Source: Bradyrhizobium erythrophlei
GTDB lineage: Bacteria > Pseudomonadota > Alphaproteobacteria > Rhizobiales > Xanthobacteraceae
Direction: 5' to 3'
Assembly (NCBI GenBank): GCA_900129675.1
Contig: FSRD01000001.1
Location: forward strand, 6,685,501 to 6,749,500
Length of the DNA: 64,000 nucleotides
Of this stretch, positions 16,351 to 23,469 are shown in pieces; the first letter of the stretch is position 1; each line of letters opens with the position of its first letter. A model generated the notes under the pieces. The model did not search any database and was not told the origin of the DNA. It saw only the letters and a list, made by a program, of their open reading frames with translations. A program made the position numbers and the translations under genes.

Positions 16351-16794
16351 ATGCGCATCACGCCCCTTGCCCTGCTGTTCCTCGTCTTCGTCGCGCAGCC
16401 TGCGCGCGCCGATCTGCACATCACGCGCGACCACGGCGGGTATGTCGAGGAATACAAGGCCAAGTACAAGCGCATCGCCGACCGCAAGGAACGCGTCATC
16501 ATCGACGGCATCTGCAATTCCGCCTGCACGCTGGTGTTCGGTATCGTGCCGATGAACAAGATCTGCGTGACGCCGAAGGCCAGCCTCGGCTTCCACCAGG
16601 CCTATTACGACAAGGCCTTCACCTTCGGCATCAAGGTCACGAGCTCCGAAGGGACGTCGGATCTGATGTCCTATTATCCGGTCACCGTGAAGGACTGGAT
16701 CCGCCGCAACGGCGGGCTGACCACCGAAATGAAGAAGATCAAGAACGGCGAAGATCTCTGGAAGATCGTCGATCCCTGCCCGGAAGAATGGTAG
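16351..16794 (+). CDS. Secreted protein with a ClpP-like Ser/His pattern, paralogue of the gene at 58511
   Basis: 147 residues from the ATG at 16351, after which a signal peptide ends at about QPARA. The mature protein reads IIDGICNSACTLVFGIVP then KASLGFHQAYY. The SAC serine at the start of a helix, and a His in GFH about 35 residues later, are placed like the nucleophile and His of ClpP/crotonase-fold serine peptidases. The C-terminus (WIRRNGGLTTEMKKIKNGED) matches the paralogue at 58511-59035, which shares the CxSACT and GFHxA motifs. The catalytic assignment is an inference from motif placement. Confidence 0.6.
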   Translation: MRITPLALLFLVFVAQPARADLHITRDHGGYVEEYKAKYKRIADRKERVIIDGICNSACTLVFGIVPMNKICVTPKASLGFHQAYYDKAFTFGIKVTSSEGTSDLMSYYPVTVKDWIRRNGGLTTEMKKIKNGEDLWKIVDPCPEEW

Positions 16795-16804
16795 GGCGAA
16801 TTCG

Positions 16805-17190
16805 TTTCCCGCCGGGGCGCGCTGGATCGTTGGCTCGGCATCGTCACGAAACGCGCGGTGGGATGCGGTGGACGCAGATGTCACGAAGACGAACGTGGCT
16901 GACGCGGACGGCGAAGTCGTGTGGTCCTGGCGCCCGACGCTGGCGCCAAGCTTGGCGGAGTTGATCTGCGAAGTGACGGTGGCAAAAGAGCCCGGCTCAC
17001 CGGGGAGAGCCCGAAGTAAGCCGTAAAACCATTGCGCAGGGAAGGCCGGATGTTCTCCGCTGAACCTGTATGCTCGTGTGCGTTTTTGCTGTGTGCATTT
17101 AGCACGCGAGACCGCGGGTGCAGCGCGCACCCGGCTTTCCCTGCGCCCTCTGTTACCGGGGGCGAAAGATTTTAGCAAAGCTCGGGCGCG
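16805..17190. repeat. Long dispersed intergenic repeat (Bradyrhizobium type)
   Basis: About 385 non-coding bases with strong secondary structure. Arms GCGCAGGGAAGGCCGG (17034-17049) and CCGGCTTTCCCTGCGC (17131-17146) form a nearly perfect long stem enclosing further hairpins, and CCGGCTCACCGGG lies before them. I recall near-identical sequence in many places of Bradyrhizobium genomes, often mis-annotated as overlapping open frames. The conserved structure suggests a transcribed or mobile element of unknown role. Confidence 0.55.
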
Positions 17191-17225
17191 CGGCGTTCGC
17201 GAGAATGCGGACTCATATCTGGCAG

Positions 17226-17339
17226 CGTCATTGCGAGCCACCGGGTCGCGCGAATGCGCGCCCGATGACAGGCTCCGCGAAGCAATCCAACTCGCCGCGC
17301 AAAGAAAGAATGGATTGCTTCGCTTCGCTCGCAATGACG
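17226..17339. repeat. Dispersed palindromic repeat, copy 1
   Basis: Ends CGTCATTGCGAG and CTCGCAATGACG are inverted repeats, and inner segments GAAGCAATCCA and TGGATTGCTTCG also pair. The same element occurs at 41246-41330. It is a compact hairpin family found between genes. Confidence 0.75.
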
Positions 17340-17486
17340 TTGACAAGTCGGTGCCACACTTTCAGTCGTTATCGCCCGGTCAAGGTCGGGCGACGACATG
17401 TGAAGTTACTTTTGTCGTCTCGCGTGGCGGGGCGCCCGAAATTCGAGGATTGCCGGACCGCCCATGATCAGGCAATCAGAGCCACA

Positions 17487-18359
17487 ATGAACAAAAACTT
17501 CGAAGAAACTGCCGCACGCGCGGCGCCGGCGATTTTCGTCGTGCTCTGGAGTACCGGCTTCATCGGCACCAAATATGTGCTGCACAATGCCGAGCCGTTC
17601 ACCTATCTCGCCATTCGAATGGCGTGCGTGGTCGGATTGATGGCGGTCATCGTTGCGGTCGCGCGGCCGCGATGGCCCGACCGGGCCGGCATCGGCCACA
17701 GCATCGTCGCGGGGCTTTTGGTGCACGGGATCTATCTCGGCGGTACTGCGGTTGCGATCTCGCATTCGATTCCGGCCGGCCTCTCGGCGCTGATACCCGG
17801 CCTGCAACCGATCCTGACCTCGACCATCGCCAACCGCTGGCTGGGCGAACGCGTGACGCCGCTGCAATGGACGGGATTAATGGTCGGACTCCTCGGCGTC
17901 GTGCTGATCCTGCACGACCGGCCGATGAGCGGGGAGGCAGGCTGGGGCTGGCTGGCGTCAGGCCTATCGCTGATCAGCATCACGCTGGGGACGCTCTATC
18001 AGCGGCGCTACTGCAACCAGATCGACTGGCGCGCCGGCAATCTCGTGCAGTACATCGCGGTCACGATCTTTTTCGGCATCGGCGCCTGGCTGTTCGAGAC
18101 CAATGTGGTGCACTGGACCGCCGAGTTCATGCTGGCGCTGGCGTGGCTGGCGGTGGTGCTGTCGATCGGGTCGATCGGGCTGTTGTACTGGCTGATCCGG
18201 CGTTCGGCCGCGACCTCGGTCGCAAGCCTGTTCTATCTGGTGCCGGCGGTGACCGCGGTCATGGCCTATGTCCTGTTCGGCGAGCGGCTGGACGCGGTGG
18301 CTATCATCGGCATGGTTGCCTGCGCCGCGGCGGTGTTTCTGGTCAACCGGAGGTCGTGA
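17487..18359 (+). CDS. EamA-family (DMT) membrane transporter
   Basis: 290 residues with ten predicted transmembrane helices in two repeated EamA halves, as in drug/metabolite exporters of the RhaT/YdcZ type. The first half opens PAIFVVLWSTGFIGTKYVL, and the loop SIPAGLSALIPGLQPILT is the conserved end of the first half. The second ends in SVASLFYLVPAVTAVMAYVL and LFGERLD. Such proteins export amino acids or small metabolites; the substrate is unknown. The frame is open far upstream through the repeat at 17226, so the ATG at 17487 is chosen because the first helix follows directly. Confidence 0.85.
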   Translation: MNKNFEETAARAAPAIFVVLWSTGFIGTKYVLHNAEPFTYLAIRMACVVGLMAVIVAVARPRWPDRAGIGHSIVAGLLVHGIYLGGTAVAISHSIPAGLSALIPGLQPILTSTIANRWLGERVTPLQWTGLMVGLLGVVLILHDRPMSGEAGWGWLASGLSLISITLGTLYQRRYCNQIDWRAGNLVQYIAVTIFFGIGAWLFETNVVHWTAEFMLALAWLAVVLSIGSIGLLYWLIRRSAATSVASLFYLVPAVTAVMAYVLFGERLDAVAIIGMVACAAAVFLVNRRS

Positions 18360-18486
18360 CGTTTGGTCGCGGCTGCCTCGCCTTGGGGAAAGCGTTACCA
18401 ATACATCCCTAGCGTGTTTTTCGGATTTTGATAGACTTGCTGCTGCAATTTCAGTTGGGCCCATTTTTTTAAAGCGGAGATTTTTC

Positions 18487-19233
18487 ATGAAGAAGGTTAT
18501 TCGTGCGGCTCAGGCGATGCGCATCAACGCGGTCAGGATTGCCTGCATCAACAAGGCAAAGACCAATCTCGGCGTGCCGTTGCCGCTGCTGACCGCGGCG
18601 CTGCAGAAATGCTACGACGAGCACTTCCTGCCGGTGTGGGGCTATCCGGTAAAGCTGTACAACACCAGGAAGGCGAAACCTTCCGACTGGCTATTCATCT
18701 ATTTCGACGATGCCGACGCGGCGGGCGCCGAAGGCTATCATGACATCACACACAACCGTCAGCCGGTCTCGAAAGTGTTCGTCAAGACCTCTCTCGACGA
18801 CAATGTGCCGGTGAGCGTAACGGCGTCCCATGAACTGTTCGAGATGGTGATCGATCCGATCGCCAATCTGTGGGCGGAGGCGACCGGCCGAACCGAATAC
18901 GCCTATGAGATGTGCGATCCGGTTGAAGAAGACACCTTCATGGTCGACGGCATCGAGATGTCGAACTTCGTGCATCCGTCGTGGTTCGAGCCGTTCAAGC
19001 ATCCGACCGGCACCAGGTTCGATCACCTCGGCAAGCTCAAAAAGCCTTTCAGCATGACGAAGGGCGGTTATGTCATCAAAAAGCAAAATGGCCGGGTGAA
19101 GGAAATCTTCGGATCACGGGCCAAGGCCGCGCGCTTTGCCAAGGAAAACCGGCGAGGCCATCGCAGCGAATTCCGCAAGCCTCGCGGGCTTCACATCCGG
19201 CGGAGAACGGGGCGAAAGGCGCGTCCGGCTTGA
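18487..19233 (+). CDS. Hypothetical protein with a HELFE metalloprotease-like motif
   Basis: 248 residues, GGAG seven bases before the ATG. The central part reads SVTASHELFEMVIDP, followed by AYEMCDPVEEDTFMVDG. The HExxE/EMxxDP pattern in a helix, preceded by a Ser/Thr, resembles the active-site helix of a group of small zinc-peptidase-like proteins, although the second His of HExxH is a Glu here. The C-terminal 50 residues are very basic (RRGHRSEFRKPRGLHIRRRTG), suggesting binding to nucleic acid or polyanion. There is no signal peptide. I cannot name the family. Confidence 0.5.
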   Translation: MKKVIRAAQAMRINAVRIACINKAKTNLGVPLPLLTAALQKCYDEHFLPVWGYPVKLYNTRKAKPSDWLFIYFDDADAAGAEGYHDITHNRQPVSKVFVKTSLDDNVPVSVTASHELFEMVIDPIANLWAEATGRTEYAYEMCDPVEEDTFMVDGIEMSNFVHPSWFEPFKHPTGTRFDHLGKLKKPFSMTKGGYVIKKQNGRVKEIFGSRAKAARFAKENRRGHRSEFRKPRGLHIRRRTGRKARPA

Positions 19234-19288
19234 GGCGGTGCGAGGCGTCAGCGTGTGCCGGCCCGACAGATTTGATGGACGGAAAGCA

Positions 19289-19320
19289 AAAGGCCTCCGG
19301 AATTTTCACCGGAGGCCTTT
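19289..19320. terminator. Bidirectional rho-independent terminator
   Basis: A perfect 12-bp stem AAAGGCCTCCGG/CCGGAGGCCTTT with an 8-base loop, A-rich on one side and T-ended on the other. It lies between convergent genes and serves both. Confidence 0.8.
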
Positions 19321-19333
19321 GGCCCGCGCCGGA

Positions 19334-19603
19334 TCAGCGCCTGGATTTCTTCGCCTTCTTTTTCTTCTTGGCTACCTTCTTGACGGCCTTCTTTGCGGTT
19401 TTCTTGGCCGCCTTCTTGGACTTCTTCGCCGCTTTCTTTGCCGATTTCTTGGCGGCCTTCCTGGCTTTCTTCTTCGGCGCCGCCTTCTTCACGGCTTTCT
19501 TGGCCGCCTTTTTGGCCTTCTTGACCACCGGCATCGCGGCCGGCTCGGCGGCGGTGCTTGCGATTTCAGTCGGCTGTTCAGTCACGGGTGTATCGTCGTT
19601 CAT
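19334..19603 (-). CDS. Histone-H1-like Lys/Ala-rich protein
   Basis: 89 residues: an acidic, Ala/Thr-rich N-terminus of about 26 residues, then a low-complexity tail of KKA/AKK repeats to the end (AKKSKKAAKKTAKKAVKKVA). This matches bacterial proteins resembling the histone H1 C-terminal tail, such as Hc1 or AlgP, which bind DNA non-specifically and compact the nucleoid. The repetitive tail length varies between strains by slippage. It is transcribed convergently with the preceding gene across a shared terminator. Confidence 0.75.
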   Translation of the reverse strand: MNDDTPVTEQPTEIASTAAEPAAMPVVKKAKKAAKKAVKKAAPKKKARKAAKKSAKKAAKKSKKAAKKTAKKAVKKVAKKKKKAKKSRR

Positions 19604-19657
19604 GTCATCCCCCAGTAATTTACTGCGGTCACAACGATAGCGAGATTTATGAAAGCG

Positions 19658-21133
19658 TCAAACGGATGTCATCGACGCATTGCGGATCCGGGTGTAGGCG
19701 GCCAACGCGCGTTCACGACCGGCTCTGTGATCGACGATCGGGGTGGGATAGGTGTTGCCGAGTTCGACCCCGGCGCCGGCAAGTTCGAGCGGCGTCGCCG
19801 TCCAGGGCTGATGGATCAGGCCGGCCGGCAGCAGCGCAAGCTCCGGCACCCAGCGCCTGACATAGGCGCCATCGGGATCGAATTTCTGGCCCTGCAGGAT
19901 CGGGTTGAACACCCGGAAATAGGGCGCCGCATCGGCGCCGGAGCCCGCGACCCATTGCCAGTTGGCCGGGTTGCTGCCGGCGTCGGCATCGACCAGCGTG
20001 TCCCAAAACCATTGCTCGCCGCAGCGCCAGTCGATCAGGAGGTGCTTGACCAGGAACGACGCCACCACCATCCGCACCCGGTTGTGCATCACCCCGCTGT
20101 GCCAGAGTTCGCGCATCCCGGCATCGACGATGGGGTAACCAGTCCCGGCGCGCTGCCAGGCCCGCAGCGCGCCGGGATCATGGCGCCAGGGGAAAGCGTC
20201 GAAGGAAGGCTGCAAATTGCGCTTCGAGAGGTCGGGGACGTCGAACAGCAAATGGCGGCAGAACTCGCGCCAGCCGAGTTCGCTGAGGAATTTGTCGATG
20301 TCGCCGGACAGGGGCGGGCGGTCGGCCGCGGCAAAGCGCGCGGCGTGCCAGATCTGACGCGGGCTGATCTCACCGAAGCGCAAATGCGGCGACAGGTTGG
20401 AGGTGCCATCCCGGTCGGGCCGGTCGCGTTCGCCGGCATAGCCGGCCACGCCGTTTTCGAGGAAGGCCGCGAGCCGGGCCTGCGCCGATGCCTCGCCGGG
20501 ATTCCAGGTGTCGCGCAGGCCCGCGGCCCAGTCAGGCGCTACGGGTTCGAGGTGCCAGCTTTCCAGCGTGTCGCTTGCGAGGTTGGGCGCGCCGCTCAAC
20601 TTCCCGGGCGCGGGAAGCGGTTTTGGCGGATCGCCAAGCATTTGCAGCCGCCGCCAGAACGGCGTGAACACGCGCAGGCAGCGGCCCTCCTTGTTGCGGA
20701 TATTGGCAGGTGCTGCGAGGAGGTCGCCGGGAAATTTTTGCGAGCCAATACCGTCCCTTGCAAGCACGGCTTCAACTTCTCTGACGACAGCTTGATGTGG
20801 CGCCTGCGCGATCTCGTTCCAGAACACCGCGCGGGCATTGGCCTCACGTGCGAACTTGCCGATAACGCTGGCGGCCGGCCCTTTGCGCAGCACGAGCGGC
20901 GCGCCGATGACGCCCAAACTGGCTTGCAGGCTACGCAACGACTGCGCCAGCCACCAGCGCGCGGCGCCACCGGGCGGCCGGGCGCTCGGCGGCTTCAGCG
21001 CGGGGCTCTCCTCGTCGTGGACGTACAGACAAATCACCGGCACGCCGGCGTTCGCCGCAGCGTGCAGGGCAGGGTGGTCGGACAGGCGCAGATCGTCGCG
21101 AAACCAGACGATGATGGGCGGGACGCTCGTCAT
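19658..21133 (-). CDS. phrB: Deoxyribodipyrimidine photolyase
   Basis: 491 residues, the length of class I CPD photolyases. The N-terminal antenna domain starts IIVWFRDDLRLSDHPALHAA. The FAD-binding half has LSPHLRFGEISPRQIW, LSELGWREFCRHLL, GYPIVDAGMRELWHSGVMHN and DADAGSNPANWQW, the last three being strong family signatures. It repairs UV-induced cyclobutane dimers using light and reduced FAD. The gene is alone; it is followed on the same strand by nothing close. A 562-residue open frame on the opposite strand is a shadow of it. Confidence 0.95.
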   Translation of the reverse strand: MTSVPPIIVWFRDDLRLSDHPALHAAANAGVPVICLYVHDEESPALKPPSARPPGGAARWWLAQSLRSLQASLGVIGAPLVLRKGPAASVIGKFAREANARAVFWNEIAQAPHQAVVREVEAVLARDGIGSQKFPGDLLAAPANIRNKEGRCLRVFTPFWRRLQMLGDPPKPLPAPGKLSGAPNLASDTLESWHLEPVAPDWAAGLRDTWNPGEASAQARLAAFLENGVAGYAGERDRPDRDGTSNLSPHLRFGEISPRQIWHAARFAAADRPPLSGDIDKFLSELGWREFCRHLLFDVPDLSKRNLQPSFDAFPWRHDPGALRAWQRAGTGYPIVDAGMRELWHSGVMHNRVRMVVASFLVKHLLIDWRCGEQWFWDTLVDADAGSNPANWQWVAGSGADAAPYFRVFNPILQGQKFDPDGAYVRRWVPELALLPAGLIHQPWTATPLELAGAGVELGNTYPTPIVDHRAGRERALAAYTRIRNASMTSV

Positions 21134-21236
21134 GCGATCGTCGTCGACATCTCCTCGGGCGCCGGCGTGACGGCGGTCTCCTCGACCGCCGGCCTTGTTG
21201 TTGCCAATTGGCTCGCGCCGCAGATCCAGCGCGTCG

Positions 21237-21896
21237 TCACTTCGGCTGCGGCACGATCCGGATGTACGGCTTCGGCGCCTTCCAGCCCTGCGGATAGATC
21301 GTCTTGGCCTCGTCGTCGGAAACGGAGCCGGCGATGATGACGTCTTCGCCCTGTTTCCAGTCGGCTGGCGTCGCGACCCGATGCTTTGCAGTCATCTGCA
21401 GGGAATCGATCACGCGCAGTATTTCCTGGAAATTACGGCCGGTGGTCATCGGATAGACCAGCACCAGCTTGATCTTCTTGTCGGGCCCGATGACGAAGAC
21501 GTTGCGGACGGTCTGGTTGTCCGCGGGCGTGCGCGTTAGCGGATCGCCCGAGGTCGACGCCGGCAGCATGTCGTAGAGTTTTGAGACGTTGTAGTCGGTG
21601 TCGCCGATCATTGGATAGTTAGGTGCGGCACCTTGCGTCTCCTTGATGTCCTCGGACCATTTGGCGTGCCGGTCGACAGGATCCACGCTCAGGCCCATCA
21701 GCTTGATGCCGCGCTTGTCGAATTCCGGCTTCAACTTTGCGAGCGCGCCGAGCTCGGTGGTGCAAACCGGCGTGAAATCCTTGGGATGCGAGAACAGCAG
21801 GGCCCAGCTGTTGCCGATCCAGTCGTGGAATTTGATTTTACCTTCGGTGGTCTGGGCTTCGAAGTCGGGGGCGACAGCGCCAATCTGGAGTGCCAT
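21237..21896 (-). CDS. 1-Cys peroxiredoxin (Prx6 type)
   Basis: 219 residues, the typical Prx6 length. The active site is HPKDFTPVCTTELG, with peroxidatic Cys45 in the PVCTTE motif. LSVDPVDRHAKW and MTTGRNFQEILRVIDSLQ are further signatures, and the extended C-terminal domain (about residues 165-219) replaces the resolving cysteine of 2-Cys types. It reduces hydrogen and alkyl peroxides in the cytoplasm. It lies about 100 bases upstream of the photolyase on the same strand, a loose oxidative and UV stress association. No regulator is next to it. Confidence 0.9.
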   Translation of the reverse strand: MALQIGAVAPDFEAQTTEGKIKFHDWIGNSWALLFSHPKDFTPVCTTELGALAKLKPEFDKRGIKLMGLSVDPVDRHAKWSEDIKETQGAAPNYPMIGDTDYNVSKLYDMLPASTSGDPLTRTPADNQTVRNVFVIGPDKKIKLVLVYPMTTGRNFQEILRVIDSLQMTAKHRVATPADWKQGEDVIIAGSVSDDEAKTIYPQGWKAPKPYIRIVPQPK

Positions 21897-22290
21897 GATG
21901 TTACCTCATATTATTGAAGTTACTGAAGAATTCCTGTTCAAGCCATCGCGGAGAGTATAGGGGATGGAGGGGCCGAAGGGAACCCGGCGGCCAAAAAGGT
22001 GAAATCCTTCTCCGCAAGGCGGAACTCCTAGCATCTTCTATCGATCCGCGCCCCTGCGGCGAAAAGACCCGACGCGGTCCGAAAGGCCGGAATTGCCGCG
22101 ATATTGCCTTTTATGACCCGCAAGACGCCCGGCCCGATGGCTATTAGCCTCGAACCATGCCAGCGCTCACAGCGACTAATCGGCAACCATCTAAAAATCT
22201 CGGAATGCAAGTTTCGAATCATTAACCACTCGTTTACGCCCGCATGGAAATGCTGGACCTTGACCAAAAAAGAAACCGAGAAGTGCAACT
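21897..22290. other. Divergent intergenic region
   Basis: Nearly 400 bases between the peroxiredoxin and a hypothetical gene on the other strand. I see no gene, RNA or clear motif in it. It should contain both promoters. Confidence 0.3.
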
Positions 22291-22866
22291 ATGTCTGCCC
22301 CTAGTACCAAGGCCAATGAGCTGTTCGCCGCCCTCCAACCGTCCTGCCGCAAGACCGCGGCCCATGCGCTGACCATTGTGCGCGACGGCGTGATCACCGG
22401 CGAAGGCCCGACCACCAAGGGCCGTATCCATTTCTCCCGCACGCTGGACGCCGATGATGCCACCCTGTGCGCGTGCATCCTGACCGCGAGCGCGGTCGAA
22501 CATCAGCCGGTCAGCCGCGCCGAAGCCGAGGCGCTGTTCGAGATCAACGACGCCGCCGCCGAGCGCAGCGACAACGGCCGGTTCGATGATTTGCTGGCCA
22601 AGGCCGTCGCACATCACGCGGCCTCCGAATCCGGGCTGCCGGTGCCGCCGCGCACGGTGGCGCTGTCGCCGGACACCGATATCGCAAGCTGGGCGCCGGC
22701 GCATGCGCGGCAAATCGACACCCAGATGCTGGATTGGATCGCCGGCCAGATGCGCGGCAAGCGCCGCCGCAACCACACGCTGGCAGCGATGGTCGCGACC
22801 TTCGTCGGCGCGGCCGCCCTGCCGCTGTCGCAGCTGCCGAACGTGTTCGACATCGGGATGATGTAG
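22291..22866 (+). CDS. Conserved hypothetical protein
   Basis: 191 residues starting MSAPSTKANELFAALQPSCR. The N-terminal 60 residues form a small alpha/beta unit with two cysteines (ATLCACILTAS). A central helical part (EAEALFEINDAAAERSDNGRFDDLLAKAVAHH) resembles the TerB-like or DUF533 helical pattern. The C-terminus carries a possible membrane segment (TLAAMVATFVGAAALPLSQL). The function is not recognised; a perfect terminator follows. Confidence 0.55.
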   Translation: MSAPSTKANELFAALQPSCRKTAAHALTIVRDGVITGEGPTTKGRIHFSRTLDADDATLCACILTASAVEHQPVSRAEAEALFEINDAAAERSDNGRFDDLLAKAVAHHAASESGLPVPPRTVALSPDTDIASWAPAHARQIDTQMLDWIAGQMRGKRRRNHTLAAMVATFVGAAALPLSQLPNVFDIGMM

Positions 22867-22891
22867 GCGCATTCCGAACGACTGGATAAAG

Positions 22892-22917
22892 CGGCGGGGC
22901 ATGTCCCCGCCGTTTTT
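22892..22917 (+). terminator. Rho-independent terminator
   Basis: CGGCGGGG-CATGT-CCCCGCCG followed by five T, 26 bases after the preceding stop codon. Confidence 0.85.
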
Positions 22918-23077
22918 GTTTGGCGAAAAACCGGATCGTTCGACGAAACTCTCCCGTTTTTCCCAGGGAATGGGCGTCAATCGACCTGACGCACCGGCGG
23001 ACAAGGGACCCCTGCGCGATAAGGATTCGGCGCCCGTCAAGAATTGACGGAATCGCGGGGTGGTGCATGCTCGCGGC

Positions 23078-23299
23078 ATGTTGGGATTGTTCAGGGGTTG
23101 TCGCCTGGCTCGCATGAGCAGCGGGCGCTATTGCGTGGTGCGGGATCTCGGCCTGGTCAAGGGCGGGAAGGGCATGCGGCACCACGAGGTGGTGCTGCCG
23201 CTGAGCCTGCGTGAGCTGATGAAGCGGTTACGTCAGCGGTCGGCCAAACGTCCTGAGCCCGAGGCAAGCGCGGACCTGCTTGAAGAGATAAATTCGTAG
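23078..23299 (+). CDS. Small basic hypothetical protein (73 aa)
   Basis: From the ATG at 23078 (MLGLFRGCRLARMSSGRYCV) the protein continues VRDLGLVKGGKGMRHHEVVLPLSLRELMKRLRQR. A strand-then-helix pattern and a basic tail are visible. A GTG at 23060 and an ATG at 23114 are alternative starts. I believe similar short proteins occur in Bradyrhizobium, but no role is known. Confidence 0.4.
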   Translation: MLGLFRGCRLARMSSGRYCVVRDLGLVKGGKGMRHHEVVLPLSLRELMKRLRQRSAKRPEPEASADLLEEINS

Positions 23300-23345
23300 T
23301 GCCGCATTACGCTAGACCGCGGCGCCTTGCGCGCTAGGTCGCGCG

Positions 23346-23440
23346 TCACCCGGATGAGCCAACGCCCGATGAGAGGCTTAGCGATATCCGGGACGTTCTC
23401 TTCCGCGCGCCCCGCATATCGCTGCGCTCATGCGGGCTAC
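23346..23440. repeat. REP/BIME-like double hairpin
   Basis: One hairpin is formed by CACCCGGAT (23346) and ATCCGGGA (about 23385), and a second by CCCGCATATCGC and GCTCATGCGGG (23411-23436). The two share the gcgatat/cgctcat motifs, as in paired palindromic units between genes. Confidence 0.5.
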
Positions 23441-23469
23441 CGGCTGCGATGGATACGACGCGGCGGGGG

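Noticed and set aside
16330..17346. 338-residue minus-strand open frame
   Set aside because: It crosses a real gene and a dispersed repeat; frames over this repeat are commonly mis-annotated.
19649..21337. 562-residue open frame on the plus strand
   Set aside because: Shadow of the photolyase gene, which has a clear family match on the other strand.
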